Notes under the pieces: model-generated
What the model was told of the DNA's origin: nothing
The model's input: only the letters and a program-made list of their open reading frames with translations
Databases searched by the model: none
Part shown: positions 26,901 to 35,322 of the stretch, piece after piece
Layout: every line of letters begins with the position of its first letter
Position numbering within the stretch: the first letter of the stretch is position 1
Assembly (NCBI GenBank): GCA_003952965.2
Contig: CM025850.1
Coordinates: forward strand, 10,025,219 to 10,089,218
Length of the DNA stretch: 64,000 bases
From: Morella rubra
Lineage: Eukaryota; Streptophyta; Magnoliopsida; Fagales; Myricaceae
Direction of reading: 5' to 3'
Made by a program: the position numbers and the translations under genes

Positions 26901-28326
26901 TTTTTTCTTTTCCCTGATCCTGCTAATGGGTCAGCATCATCTTATTTTATTTGCATGTGCAGAGTAAATTATTTGATAATGGTCCCTTAAGTATTCGGGA
27001 GTGGCCCCGGGGAGAAATAAATGGCCCGTGGAGAATTAAGTATTTGAACTTATTAAAAATTCATACTTTAATTAATCATGAGATTTGAACTTTCTAATGA
27101 CCTTTTCATTACCTATGCCCTCTCCAGGAGCTTCAACTTGCCTTCTCTCCAGCAATGCTGTATTCTTGTTACCCAATTTGCTTAATGTTATTTTAGTATG
27201 TGTATTGGCATTAAGTTAATTCATAAAGAAGTTTGTTAGCTTATACTGCCTAAGACAAGTCATAGATGCATTGCATGGCATCAATTAATATGTCATAGAC
27301 ACTGTGCATGGCAATATAATTTATTTTGGTGCTAGGTTTTGTTTGACTTTTAATGACTTGGGATGCATATTAAAGGAGATCAATCTATTGATGTGTTGAC
27401 TCTCTATGTTCTTGGGTATTCGTACTCATCCTTACTTGTAGGATAATGTTATGAGCTTGTGCGATGACAATAGCAACACCTTTTTACTTTGACACCATTT
27501 TTGAAGCATTTGGTCACTATACTTAATTCCCTTTTATTTCCCGTGGTATATTTTCCAATGGATTCATGAGTGAGTTTTTTAGTAAAAAGAAATCATCTTT
27601 TTTCCTGTCTTTCCCCCTTGAAGTCTTACAATTATGTCTCTGATGTTTTATGAGAGCTGGTGCATTGTCGTTCTCTCACTAATATTCTATTTTGCTTTTC
27701 TCCTGTTTACTTGAGAGTTATTTTCAGATTATCATAATTTTCTCAGCTGCAAAATCATATCTTCTAAAATCTTGACAGGTAAATAAAGAAATTGTGAAGA
27801 TCCAAAGGGTGACTGCTCCTGTGGGGCAGATGCAACTGAAGAGCCTTATAGAAGCCCACGTAGTAAGTTCACCTATTGAACTGCACGAGTTAGGCTGCAC
27901 CCACATGCATACTGCAAAGGCACATTAGGAAAAAGTCCCAATACTTTCCTACTCTGGATTTTTTTGGCACACTAGATGGGTGGGGGTCATAATATCTCAT
28001 TTCCTTACTTATCCAAAAAAAAAAAACAAAAATCTCATTTCCACAACTTGCACATCAAAATTGTTTCTCATTTCTTGTGAAGGTCCTGAGTTCACTATCA
28101 GAAGATGCAGTGTTCATTTTATTTGCTGGAACTTCATTTTAATTTCACTAATTATGTGGTGAAGGAAAAAACCGGCAGTGGCAAAGGTTCTGCTATTCTG
28201 AAGGAGTGGGAGACATATCTACCTCTCTTTTGGCAGCTGGTTCCACCAAGTGAAGAAGACACCCCGGAGGCTTGTGCAGAGTATGAGAAAACATCGTCTG
28301 GGCAGGTAACTTTGCAATCCGCATAG
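1464..28326 (+). CDS. GLU1: Ferredoxin-dependent glutamate synthase, chloroplastic (33 exons)
   Basis: The enzyme converts glutamine plus 2-oxoglutarate to two glutamates using reduced ferredoxin, in plastids, for ammonium and photorespiratory nitrogen assimilation. I placed exons by similarity to plant Fd-GOGAT and GT-AG sites: 1464-1757, 5990-6302, 8124-8566, 8646-8777, 9425-9523, 10012-10082, 12224-12320, 12676-12768, 15217-15362, 16566-16725, 17240-17350, 17498-17713, 18245-18402, 19075-19204, 19874-19932, 20122-20227, 21087-21183, 21454-21569, 21678-21875, 22016-22126, 22312-22551, 22641-22739, 23823-23918, 24019-24216, 24323-24397, 24697-24825, 24928-25026, 25733-25875, 25975-26068, 26429-26667, 26757-26835, 27779-27862, 28165-28326. 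All junction phases agree and no internal stop appears. The product is 1628 residues, close to the family's usual length of about 1620. It is not the NADH form: there is no beta-subunit extension and the ferredoxin-type loop is present. Introns over 300 bases not listed separately hold nothing recognisable. Confidence 0.96.
2410..2467. repeat. LINE-derived palindrome at the 5' junction of the intron 1 element
   Basis: Left arm 2410-2438 and right arm 2440-2467 are near-perfect inverted copies (GATTTTCTGTGGG..TAGTGATGAT). The same sequence recurs in sense at about 2694-2722, inside the LINE, where it encodes the NFLWGS-type motif. The arms therefore seem to derive from the LINE itself, as would happen after a 5' inversion or template switch during insertion. 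Confidence 0.7.
2477..3956 (+). mobile_element. 5'-truncated L1-type LINE fragment in GLU1 intron 1 (sense)
   Basis: Conceptual translation with several frameshifts and stops gives the end of a plant L1 reverse transcriptase ([42 protein letters not shown]) and then the zinc-binding zf-RVT module ([31 protein letters not shown]). It finishes with an AATAAAA-like string and a poly(A) run at 3946-3956. The family is the same as the copy at about 13.2-14.7 kb. It is broken and cannot encode a working protein. No clear target-site duplication was seen. Confidence 0.88.
4808..4961 (-). mobile_element. Short LINE 3' tail inserted antisense in intron 1, with 23-bp target duplication
   Basis: Reverse-complemented, this piece matches the 3' ends of the neighbouring LINE copies (ATTTCCTTAGC, GCTTGTATGCTTTAAGTGA, TACAGCCTTTGTACT, AATAAAATTTGC) and ends in poly(A), seen here as poly(T) from about 4811. 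Perfect 23-bp direct repeats starting GGTGAAACCAGATC lie at 4785-4807 and 4962-4984. This is a typical target-primed insertion, strongly 5'-truncated to about 150 bases, and looks young because the duplication is intact. Confidence 0.92.
6484..6784 (-). mobile_element. LINE 3' fragment antisense in GLU1 intron 2, with ~10-bp target duplication
   Basis: The minus strand encodes the LINE C-terminal tail ([32 protein letters not shown]), then a 3' untranslated tail and poly(A), visible as poly(T) at 6485-6497. The 10-mer ACGTACTTTA occurs at 6474-6483 and 6785-6794, exactly at the limits of LINE similarity, so it is the likely target-site duplication. It is the second antisense copy of the same LINE group in this gene. 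Confidence 0.87.
10889..11168. repeat. Diverged two-copy tandem duplication in GLU1 intron 6
   Basis: Two units of about 145 bases follow each other, starting at 10889 and 11034. Shared strings include CATAGCTCAGAAATTTGT, TCTAAAATC..TGACCTTTG and CACATCAG. The copies differ at many positions, so the duplication is old. No coding sense or mobile-element end is seen. Confidence 0.75.
13190..14676 (+). mobile_element. 5'-truncated L1-type LINE fragment in GLU1 intron 8 (sense)
   Basis: Clear LINE similarity runs from about 13249 ([20 protein letters not shown]) through [17 protein letters not shown] and WHDKWCDGR to the zf-RVT module ([41 protein letters not shown]) and the [17 protein letters not shown] tail. 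Poly(A) is at 14661-14676. Frameshifts and stops break it. A possible 9-bp flanking repeat (AAATTTGGT at 13181-13189 and 14674-14682) would put the 5' end at 13190, but it overlaps the poly(A) and is weak. Confidence 0.88.
14929..14958. repeat. (AT)n microsatellite in GLU1 intron 8
   Basis: About 15 uninterrupted AT dinucleotides, just after the LINE fragment in the same intron. Likely variable in length between individuals. Confidence 0.9.
15217..20227 (+). other. GLU1: GLU1 exons 9-16: central linker domain
   Basis: Exons 9-16 encode about residues 515-876, the central domain that packs between glutaminase and synthase sites. Recognisable strings include [52 protein letters not shown] and [14 protein letters not shown]. 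It has no catalytic residues of its own. In the family it forms part of the ammonia tunnel wall. Confidence 0.9.
21087..24397 (+). other. GLU1: GLU1 exons 17-25: FMN / 3Fe-4S synthase domain with ferredoxin loop
   Basis: This segment (about residues 877-1286) is the TIM-barrel synthase domain that binds FMN and makes glutamate from 2-oxoglutarate and ammonia. The motifs [46 protein letters not shown] and [13 protein letters not shown] are intact. The 3Fe-4S ligands are Cys1243, Cys1249 and Cys1254 (codons 24160-24162, 24178-24180, 24193-24195; spacing C-x5-C-x4-C). Exon 20 (residues 1014-1050) carries the extra loop [17 protein letters not shown] and onward, known in ferredoxin-type enzymes and linked there to ferredoxin binding. 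Confidence 0.93.
24697..28326 (+). other. GLU1: GLU1 exons 26-33: C-terminal GXGXG beta-helix domain
   Basis: Residues 1287-1628 include the right-handed beta-helix (GXGXG) domain, seen in exons 29-31 as [49 protein letters not shown] and [18 protein letters not shown]. It is structural and close to the central domain in the family's folds. The protein ends in phase with the stop TAG at 28324-28326, after EVTFQSA-like residues (VTLQSA). Confidence 0.92.
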
Positions 28327-28720
28327 GGCAATGGTTCGACATTACGTGCAACCTGCACTTTTAATCGTGAGGACTGCTCCTGGCCTGTACAGCTCAAATA
28401 GGAGATAGATTATTAAATTCGAAACTGGCCCTAATGATCTGGGATTAAGGAAAACTTTACTACCCTGGGAGGCAAAAAATTTCAATCAGATTGGTATTTC
28501 CTTAAGTTGGAGACCCGGATCTGTACATTGAAAAGCATTTCCCCTCGATCGATGTAAAAAAGTGTATTGTATAGCCGTAGTGTAAGACATTGTAAATTCA
28601 AGCTCACTCCAGAGTTTTTCTGCCTTGGAAAGAATTCTCGGGGCTTTCTGTTGCCTGGTGATTACTTTTTATTTGCTCAATTAAATTCAGGTTGAGCATT
28701 TTACGTATGGAATAAAGGTT
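28327..28720 (+). terminator. GLU1 3' untranslated region and likely poly(A) signal
   Basis: The stretch after the stop codon contains no further coding exon. AATAAA occurs at 28711-28716 after a T-rich zone, the best candidate for a polyadenylation signal. The actual cleavage site cannot be read from the genome alone. Confidence 0.5.
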
Positions 28721-29354
28721 TAATTAATGCTGTTTCTCATCGACCATGCACTTTAAAGTCTGCATAGTCTGTTATGTTTGCATAATCTAATTGTAGTTTG
28801 GGTTAATTATTTGACAATTAAATCTCTAGCTGTCAATGATTGTAATATACTCAGGGCATCCTGCTGCAGCAAGTCAGCAACTTATACCGCTGTGCACCTA
28901 AGAAGCGAAAAAGTAATGGTGAAGGAGCCATGTATGGCAAATCGTACCTGTGAATACTTATTATTATTATTATTGCCAACAGAAAAGGTGAAGGGGCCCA
29001 TCAGCACAGCCTACTCTCTCTAGGCGTAACCATAGAAACCTTCGCTTCACTAGTTGCAGAATGTTCGACTTGAACTATAGCTATCTCCCATGAAAAATGG
29101 ATATATCGTTACAGCCCCATTAGAGTGCAATTAGTTTTGGAGTTGGAGGATTTGATCCATAGATCTTAGCTCCCACACTTGTTCTTGGTTCCCTTTTCAA
29201 ACCTCCACACTAATTGGGCTACCGCTAGGATCCTACAATTCTTCCCCCTCCAACTTCCAATTGGTAAATTCTCTCTTTTTCTGGGAATAAACAAGCTTTC
29301 ACTTTTATGTACCGGGAGATCACAATTTTGGTATGTGTATGATTGAGATTTATA
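28721..29354. other. Intergenic spacer after GLU1
   Basis: No gene recognised. A short (TTA)n run lies near 28960-28974. Short open frames here have no family signature. Confidence 0.4.
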
Positions 29355-29692
29355 TCCAAAAAAACTTTTTTTTTTATATATATATAAGAAAATGATTTCA
29401 TTGCAATGGAATCCACATTATAAGATACAATAAATGTCCAGAAATTATAGATCCAAGCAAATCTAGAGTGTAAAGTAAGACTAGTGGGATTCAAAAGGAT
29501 CGAGAAATCACAAATGTTCCATGCCAAATAAAGAAAGCGGGTGACAGGAAACGATAAACATCCAAAAAAAACTATTTGTGAACCTATCTTGTTGATTGAG
29601 GTTAACATTGGAATGCAAGACCTGGCCACATATTCTCTTCTTAGGCTTGAAATGTTTACCATCAATTGAGGGGGGGGGGGGGGGGGGGGGGG
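29355..29692 (-). repeat. Possible retroposon fragment ending at a 23-base G homopolymer
   Basis: On the minus strand a roughly 300-base open stretch ends in an (AT)n plus poly(A)-like tail (poly(T) at about 29366-29376 on the plus strand), which resembles a retroposed sequence. No protein family is recognised. The other edge is a run of 23 G at 29670-29692. The assignment is tentative. Confidence 0.35.
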
Positions 29693-32600
29693 AACAGTTG
29701 TTTGACTTGAATGTACTGGGTAAAGTTTGATGGTATGATCTTTTAATTGACCTATGATCCGAATTCTACCTTATTCTTATTCTGTGATCCAGAGGTCCAA
29801 TAGACACTCTACAAGGATGTGGTGTTGATTCCCAAGTCTTTCTTAGACTGCTCCTTGATTTCTTTTTTAATTTTTCAGTAAAGAAAAGAGACTGCTTCCT
29901 GGATTTTTAAATGTCAAGAACACGCCCAAATATTCAGAACCATCATGGTGTAGCCGTGTGTTCGTTCCTTATCTTAGACTGCACATCATCTAGGTGGCGG
30001 CTAAACGATGCAGAAGTAATTCTTGGTCCAACCAAATTCCTCCAATGGACGTGTCAAATTCGAATTCTCAGAGCATTTTTCTCCTAAGAAATTAACCCCC
30101 CTGGAACGTTCAAAGAACATGCCATTTTCCTGTTTCTTCTGAAACATTTATTTGTCATTTTAATCACTCAACGGTTACATTTGACACTATGGTCCCTTTT
30201 AATTCGCAGAAACTTACGTTTCAAGCCAACTTCCTTTTAATGGTTAACTTCCTACCTATTTCTAACTCTTGTTTCTCACGTTCCATATTACCCACCGACA
30301 ATTCTGACGTTTCCGACCTGATTGATTTCCGTTAAATTTGAGAATCCAGATGGTGAACTATTCCACTATTCCATGAGGGAAGGAACAAATATATATGTAC
30401 CGATTGAGTTTCCTATTCCATTCTTTGTTTCCGGCTGTCTGAGAATGTCTCTTCCATTCGCGAAAATTACTCCTTTGGAAGGGAAATTTTGCAGTGTTTT
30501 CCTCACTTTTATCTCAAAGAAGCATCATTAACCCGATATTTCTTTTCAAAGTGGACATTTTTGACCGAGACTTTCTGTTTGGGAGGGAAGGAATTATAGT
30601 TCTTCTTTCCAGAGAATTACCTGGAAATTACAATTTCCAATATCAATTGTGTGAAAACGTTTGTGAAGGAAATTATGTATGGACGACGTGAAGATGAATG
30701 TGATGCGCCCATATATGAAACGCCCTTTGTCAACTACAAAGCATTTCTAAGATGGAAAGGAGTCCTAGCTATCCCACATGAGTAGACCGGAGAAATCTCT
30801 TCTCAGTAGCTCCAACGAGGTAACCCCCACCAAGCAGTTTCTGGTACATCCAATGCATTTGGTCATTTCTTGGTAAAAAATTTCTCATCCTTTGTCGGGG
30901 AAAAGAGGATGGTGTCACAACAAGATAGATATTTATGTCAATGCGACTATTCATCCTTCCCTCAGAAGAGTCCACCCTCTCTATTGGCTGAGCTGACATT
31001 AAAACTAACCTAACGCGGAGAAATCCTTTTCAAAGTAAATTGTTTATGGCAAAATACTGCAATAGTGTTCTCTACACGCTTAACTGCTGTACTGTACATA
31101 CTATTCTGCTTCCTATCTTAACTTTGGTCCAGCTCAATATCCTTTGTTTTTTTCTATGTTGAATATGAAGTAAAGAATTTAAAGGTAAATTGACTTTCTC
31201 GTCTTGTCTTTTTTTTTATCAGTTCGTACATCACCATCACTGACAGGTTGAATCTCCGTATAAGACTCCCCTAAAGAATTTAATAGCAAAATATCCCCCC
31301 ACCCCCCTTTTTCTTTTTCTTTTTTTTTATAAACGAGTAGAAATTCCATTCGGTAGATTCAATAGAATGGATTTACTTAATAAATCGGTACAATTCTCAA
31401 ACTACAGGTTAAATCAGTCTAATTTTGTCAATCATCCCAAAGAAAATTGAACTCGTTATCTTCTCTTAATCGGCTAAGTTATCTGAATTAAAAGATGATT
31501 CAAGTAAGTTAAGCTTACGTGTTTTTTTTTTCTCCTAGGTAAGATTTGTCCATGGGAGGATGAAGGAATTAGAATGAAAAAAAAACAAAACTCAGAGATG
31601 TCCAAAACATTCGTTGAAAAAGAATTCAATGACAAGACCTTCTCTTTCACACACCCGAGATGATTTCCTTTGTTTCTGATGAACCTCTGTTTATGCAATG
31701 ATGTTAACGCACTCAAACCATTTTAACTTTTGACCAGAAAAGTCGGATTCGTCCCGGAATGCTCACATCAAATATTTAAGGGGGATTTCTTGCCCCCCCA
31801 TTCATGCTAATATTGCCACTGCCAGTACTTCCACCCGTCCGCCAATCCTGCCCTACCGGCTACCAGTGAAACGACAGGAGCCAGCACGAGTATGGACAAA
31901 GAAAAAGTACGTAATTACGGTCCGCCCAAAATAGTCTTTATGTGAGCCAGAAGCTGTTAAAGTCAAGTCTCTTAATACATCAGCGGCTTACTGGCTGTAC
32001 TAGCGGCTGGAAAACCGCAGAAGAGCCAGCACCGCTTGGGAATCCTCCAGATACATCTGTATCTAAAGCCCATAGTTATTTTCTATTACTAGCCGTCTGG
32101 AGGAAAGGGCGAAACATCCAAAAAAGCACCACGTGTTAGCATGTCCGACCGAGGGACAAGCGAAAGAGAAAAATTGAAGAAGAATTCCTAAGATAGCTGT
32201 TTCCTCGTGGTCTCCGTCATTTGACTTTGTCCTTCTTCTTTTTTCTCCTCCAAATTTCTATATTTTTGTCCGGTTTGTTCTTCCTCGCTTCCCATTTTTT
32301 ATTGCAAGTTTCAACATAGGACGCTTTTGGTAGAAGGGCCGCGCTAGATTCGCGCATTTTGCACGGCGAATCTATCAGAGTAATATAAAACTGTTACTCT
32401 AGTATATATAGAACTACTCAGTGATTCTTCTTACGATATCTGAATCCAATCATCGAGGGACTCAGATTACATATATGTATGAGAGGATCTAAGGGCACAA
32501 CCCAAAAATGAGGTTCATAATAACTTGCTCTTGGGTAAATTCCAAATACAGCCAAGTATTTAAAATGGGTGCACTGCTGTTGCATGCCCTCTTATTGGAG

Positions 32601-32999
32601 TCTCATGAACGGTGCCTGGCATTGTACGTTACTCTTATCAAAAAATGGTGGGTTGTAATCTACTTTCCTTCCCCAAATTAAACATAATAACTTTGTCTTC
32701 GTGCATGGCCATCATCAGCAATCAACATCATCTTCATCGATCATTTCCAAACAAGAAACTAACAATTCTCTCTCAGAATGAGAAAATGATCAGCCATTTA
32801 CATAGAAAACACACCCCGACTTTTCATGAACCCTGAAGTAATTACCGGGTGTAACACAAAAGAAAAGGAAGATAAATTCGCTTCACATAAGCTCTTAAGA
32901 GAAAATCGGAACTTCCAGAGAGAGTCTGAGAGAGAGAGAGAGGGAGGGACTAGGGAGAATACATGATCCCTTTAGGCTTTCTAACATCCTGGACTACCA
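29693..32999. other. Intergenic region without a recognised gene
   Basis: Several short open frames occur (for example 30322-30531 plus and 30769-30999 minus), but none shows a domain, signal peptide or codon pattern that I can support. T-rich tracts lie at about 31207-31219 and 31313-31330. The last part, about 32850-33000, is probably the 3' flank of the minus-strand gene at 33011 and contains a GA-rich run near 32927-32948. Confidence 0.4.
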
Positions 33000-33010
33000 A
33001 AGTGATCCAA

Positions 33011-33268
33011 TCAAACAAAATAGTCAGCGATATCAGGCGCTTGGTAAGGAGAGAAGGCCAAGAAAAAGAGGAGCGTCATGATCAAGACCGGCACAAACAA
33101 AAGAAGCAGCGGTGGCGGTGGCAGCGGCGGTAAGACCAGAGGAAGAAACAGAAGCGAAACGGTGAAAACTATCATGAACGCGATCGATCTCACGCTAAAG
33201 AACCCGATCATATAGTACCTGTACCGATAACAAATTATACGCTCCGCTGCTGCAAATGTAGAGCTCAT
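33011..33268 (-). CDS. ARGOS/OSR-family small membrane protein, copy 1
   Basis: Single-exon frame of 85 residues. Residues about 28-48 and 56-74 are hydrophobic segments joined by the invariant turn LPPLPPPP, the hallmark of the organ-size-related (OSR) domain of ARGOS, ARL and OSR1. Family members sit in endomembranes, promote cell number or size in organs and reduce ethylene response; that role is inferred here. The N-terminus (MSSTFAAAERIICYRYRY) is short compared with ARGOS/ARL, as in OSR1. A second ATG lies 11 nt upstream in another frame (from CATGCAT). A TATA-like CTATATATCC lies about 150 bases upstream on the minus strand (33411-33420). Two paralogues follow at 47.6 and 55.4 kb in the same orientation. 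Confidence 0.87.
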   Translation of the reverse strand: MSSTFAAAERIICYRYRYYMIGFFSVRSIAFMIVFTVSLLFLPLVLPPLPPPPLLLLFVPVLIMTLLFFLAFSPYQAPDIADYFV

Positions 33269-33399
33269 GCATCGTAGGACTCGTCCTCCTCCGTTCGCGT
33301 ACCAGCATGAGAAAGGATAAACAAATCCTTGGCCTTCTTAGAACCAAATATTGGAGGTGGGGGTATGAGAAAAATGAATCAAGAAGAATTTAGAGAAGT

Positions 33400-33700
33400 G
33401 GGTGATGGTGGGATATATAGGCGCCGCTGGGTGAGAGGGAGATTGATTGGTGAGGATACGAAAGGGGCTCTTGCTTGTGGGGGTGGGTTGGAGCCCGAGG
33501 ACGGAAGGCATTAAAGGGAGCGATAGGTGGGAAGAGAGAGGAGAGAGAGAGAGAGAGAGAGGAGGGAGGATCTAGTGGGGGCAATGGGGGTTTACAGGTC
33601 ATCGTCAATAACCTCTTTCCTCCAATCTACAATTGTCTGGTTTAACCAACCACAGCGTACACGTTTCATTTCAGTACGTAATCAGCAATGACTTAAGTGC
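33400..33700 (-). promoter_or_regulatory. Putative promoter of OSR copy 1
   Basis: On the minus strand the region has a TATA-like box at 33411-33420, a CT-rich microsatellite (plus-strand GA, 33531-33562) and, further upstream, a block at about 33591-33694 that resembles the sequence upstream of OSR copy 3 (about 55881-55965). Shared strings include GGTT.AACCAACC-like, CGTAC and CAATGACTT. Confidence 0.55.
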
Positions 33701-33991
33701 TGATTAATGCTATCACTGAATGCCCTGTCAGCTGATTGTGTACGGTAACATTGCCCTCTCTCGTTACAATTTTCTCTGTTCGCACTTTAAACGTTTTGAT
33801 TTGGAAAAACTCTTTAAAGATATAGTGCGGTACTAACTAATTATGTGTTGGATTTGTTCCATTTTAAGTGCCGTCAGCTGAGTAAAGAAAAGTCATTCTC
33901 TCTTCTAAATAAGTTTAGGGTATAAATCCTGTCCAACATATATCATATTTTACAAATCAAACAATAACATTGACGAAGCTGAAAAAAAAAA

Positions 33992-35172
33992 GGTTAATTA
34001 CAAAAATTCCCCTCGAGTTATATCATTTATCCCAAAATTCTCTATAAATTTGAACTCGTGACAACCCAGCTCGTTAAACTTACGTAACTGTGTCATTTTT
34101 GTATTGAATCCAGTTTTAACGTTGTTGTACGACGTATTCCGTCACATGTGATAAACACGTGAGCTGCCTCTTAGTGAAAATACGAAAATGCTCCCATTAT
34201 TTCCAATTCCACACATTCCATATCGCACCTTATCATCCTCGAAACCAAGATTGCACCTCTGTGTATTTTGAAAGAACCCAATCTGGAGAACAACTTGACT
34301 TTTTCATTGTCTCAAGAATTCGACAAGATTCCTTGACTCTTCTCATCCTTCCACGACAAGAGAGCAAAATATTATAGCTGATTGAGGTTGGAGAAATATT
34401 ATAGGACCTCATCTCCATCATCACATTCAACACGTCAGGAACAAGACCAGAAGGATTACGTTTGAGATTTCTCTCACAAACGCAGCAAAGAAATGTGTTA
34501 GAGGCTAAAGCAAAACAAATCTGGCATAAACCCAGCCGACTTCATCTCTTTGATAATTCTTCGCACTTCCTTGACATTCTCCTACTTAGACCAACCACAA
34601 AGAAGGTTCCTGTAAATGCATTGCTCTCCCCCCGAAATCTTATCCTTGTGGTGCCATACGACTCCTGCTCTTTCTAGCATGCCCTTTTGCACATAACAAA
34701 GAAACAATGGCAGTGACTGTAACTCTATCTTGGAGGCACCTGTAATTGTCCAAGTTCTTGAAAATACAAGAATTCCCCTTGCAAAGTAGTGATCTAAGGA
34801 GATTATATTGTCCATCACGAATGGAATATTGCTACTTAAAACTCGAAGATCTCTCTGAACTCCAATTCTTCGGATGAGGGGGCGGGAGTTCTTACGCTGG
34901 AAGAAGAAGGACCTGTGCGAAGCAGGACCTAGGGTTTGAACCAAAGCAACGTCGGTTAAGTAAATAATGGGCCATTTTTGTATTTTCATTAGTAGGCAGC
35001 TCACGTGTTTATCACGTGTGACGGAATACGTCGACGGCAACGTTAAATTCAGGTTCAAAACGAAAAATGACACAATTATGTAAGTTTAAGGAGCCGGGTT
35101 GTCACGAGTTCAAGTTTAGGGGAAATTTTGGGATAAGTGGTATAGTTCGAGGGGGTTTTTTGTAATTAACCC
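33992..35172. mobile_element. Pack-MULE-like element with ~210-bp terminal inverted repeats
   Basis: The left terminus (33992 to about 34206, starting GGTTAATTACAAAAA) and the right terminus (about 34958 to 35172, ending GTAATTAACCC) are inverted copies of high similarity over about 210 bases. Both edges abut a run of ten A (33982-33991 and 35173-35182), which fits a 9-10 bp target duplication of the Mutator superfamily, though a homopolymer is weak proof. The interior carries no transposase. It holds a damaged PPR gene segment on the minus strand, so the element looks like a gene-capturing, non-autonomous MULE. Confidence 0.82.
34233..34925 (-). pseudogene. Captured pentatricopeptide-repeat (PPR) gene fragment, broken
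   Basis: On the minus strand the translation shows PPR units in order: a segment with FARGILVFSRTW and MLERAGVVWHH (34925-34582), then ENVKEVRRIIKEMKSAGF-PDLFCF, and LNVMMEMRSYNISPTSISYN, ILLSCRGRMRRVKESCRILE, TMKKSSC.PDWV (34433-34233). The pattern of helix pairs with I/V-x-P-D/T-S-Y is typical of organelle-targeted PPR proteins. An in-frame TAG after GGWSK (near 34582) and a small indel with stops near 34500 break the frame. It lacks the gene's start and end. It lies wholly between the inverted termini of the element at 33992-35172. Confidence 0.78.
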
Positions 35173-35300
35173 AAAAAAAAAACATTGATAACGGGTTGGA
35201 TTACCTTTCTAAGATTTTTAATATTATGGGTTTAGCATCTTTTATGGTCCACCTTCAATATTATTAGTATTAATTATTAGATAATGTGTATCTTACAACA

Positions 35301-35322
35301 ATATATATATATATATATATAT
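35301..35322. repeat. (AT)n microsatellite
   Basis: Eleven AT dinucleotides, followed by a CT-rich stretch. Confidence 0.9.
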
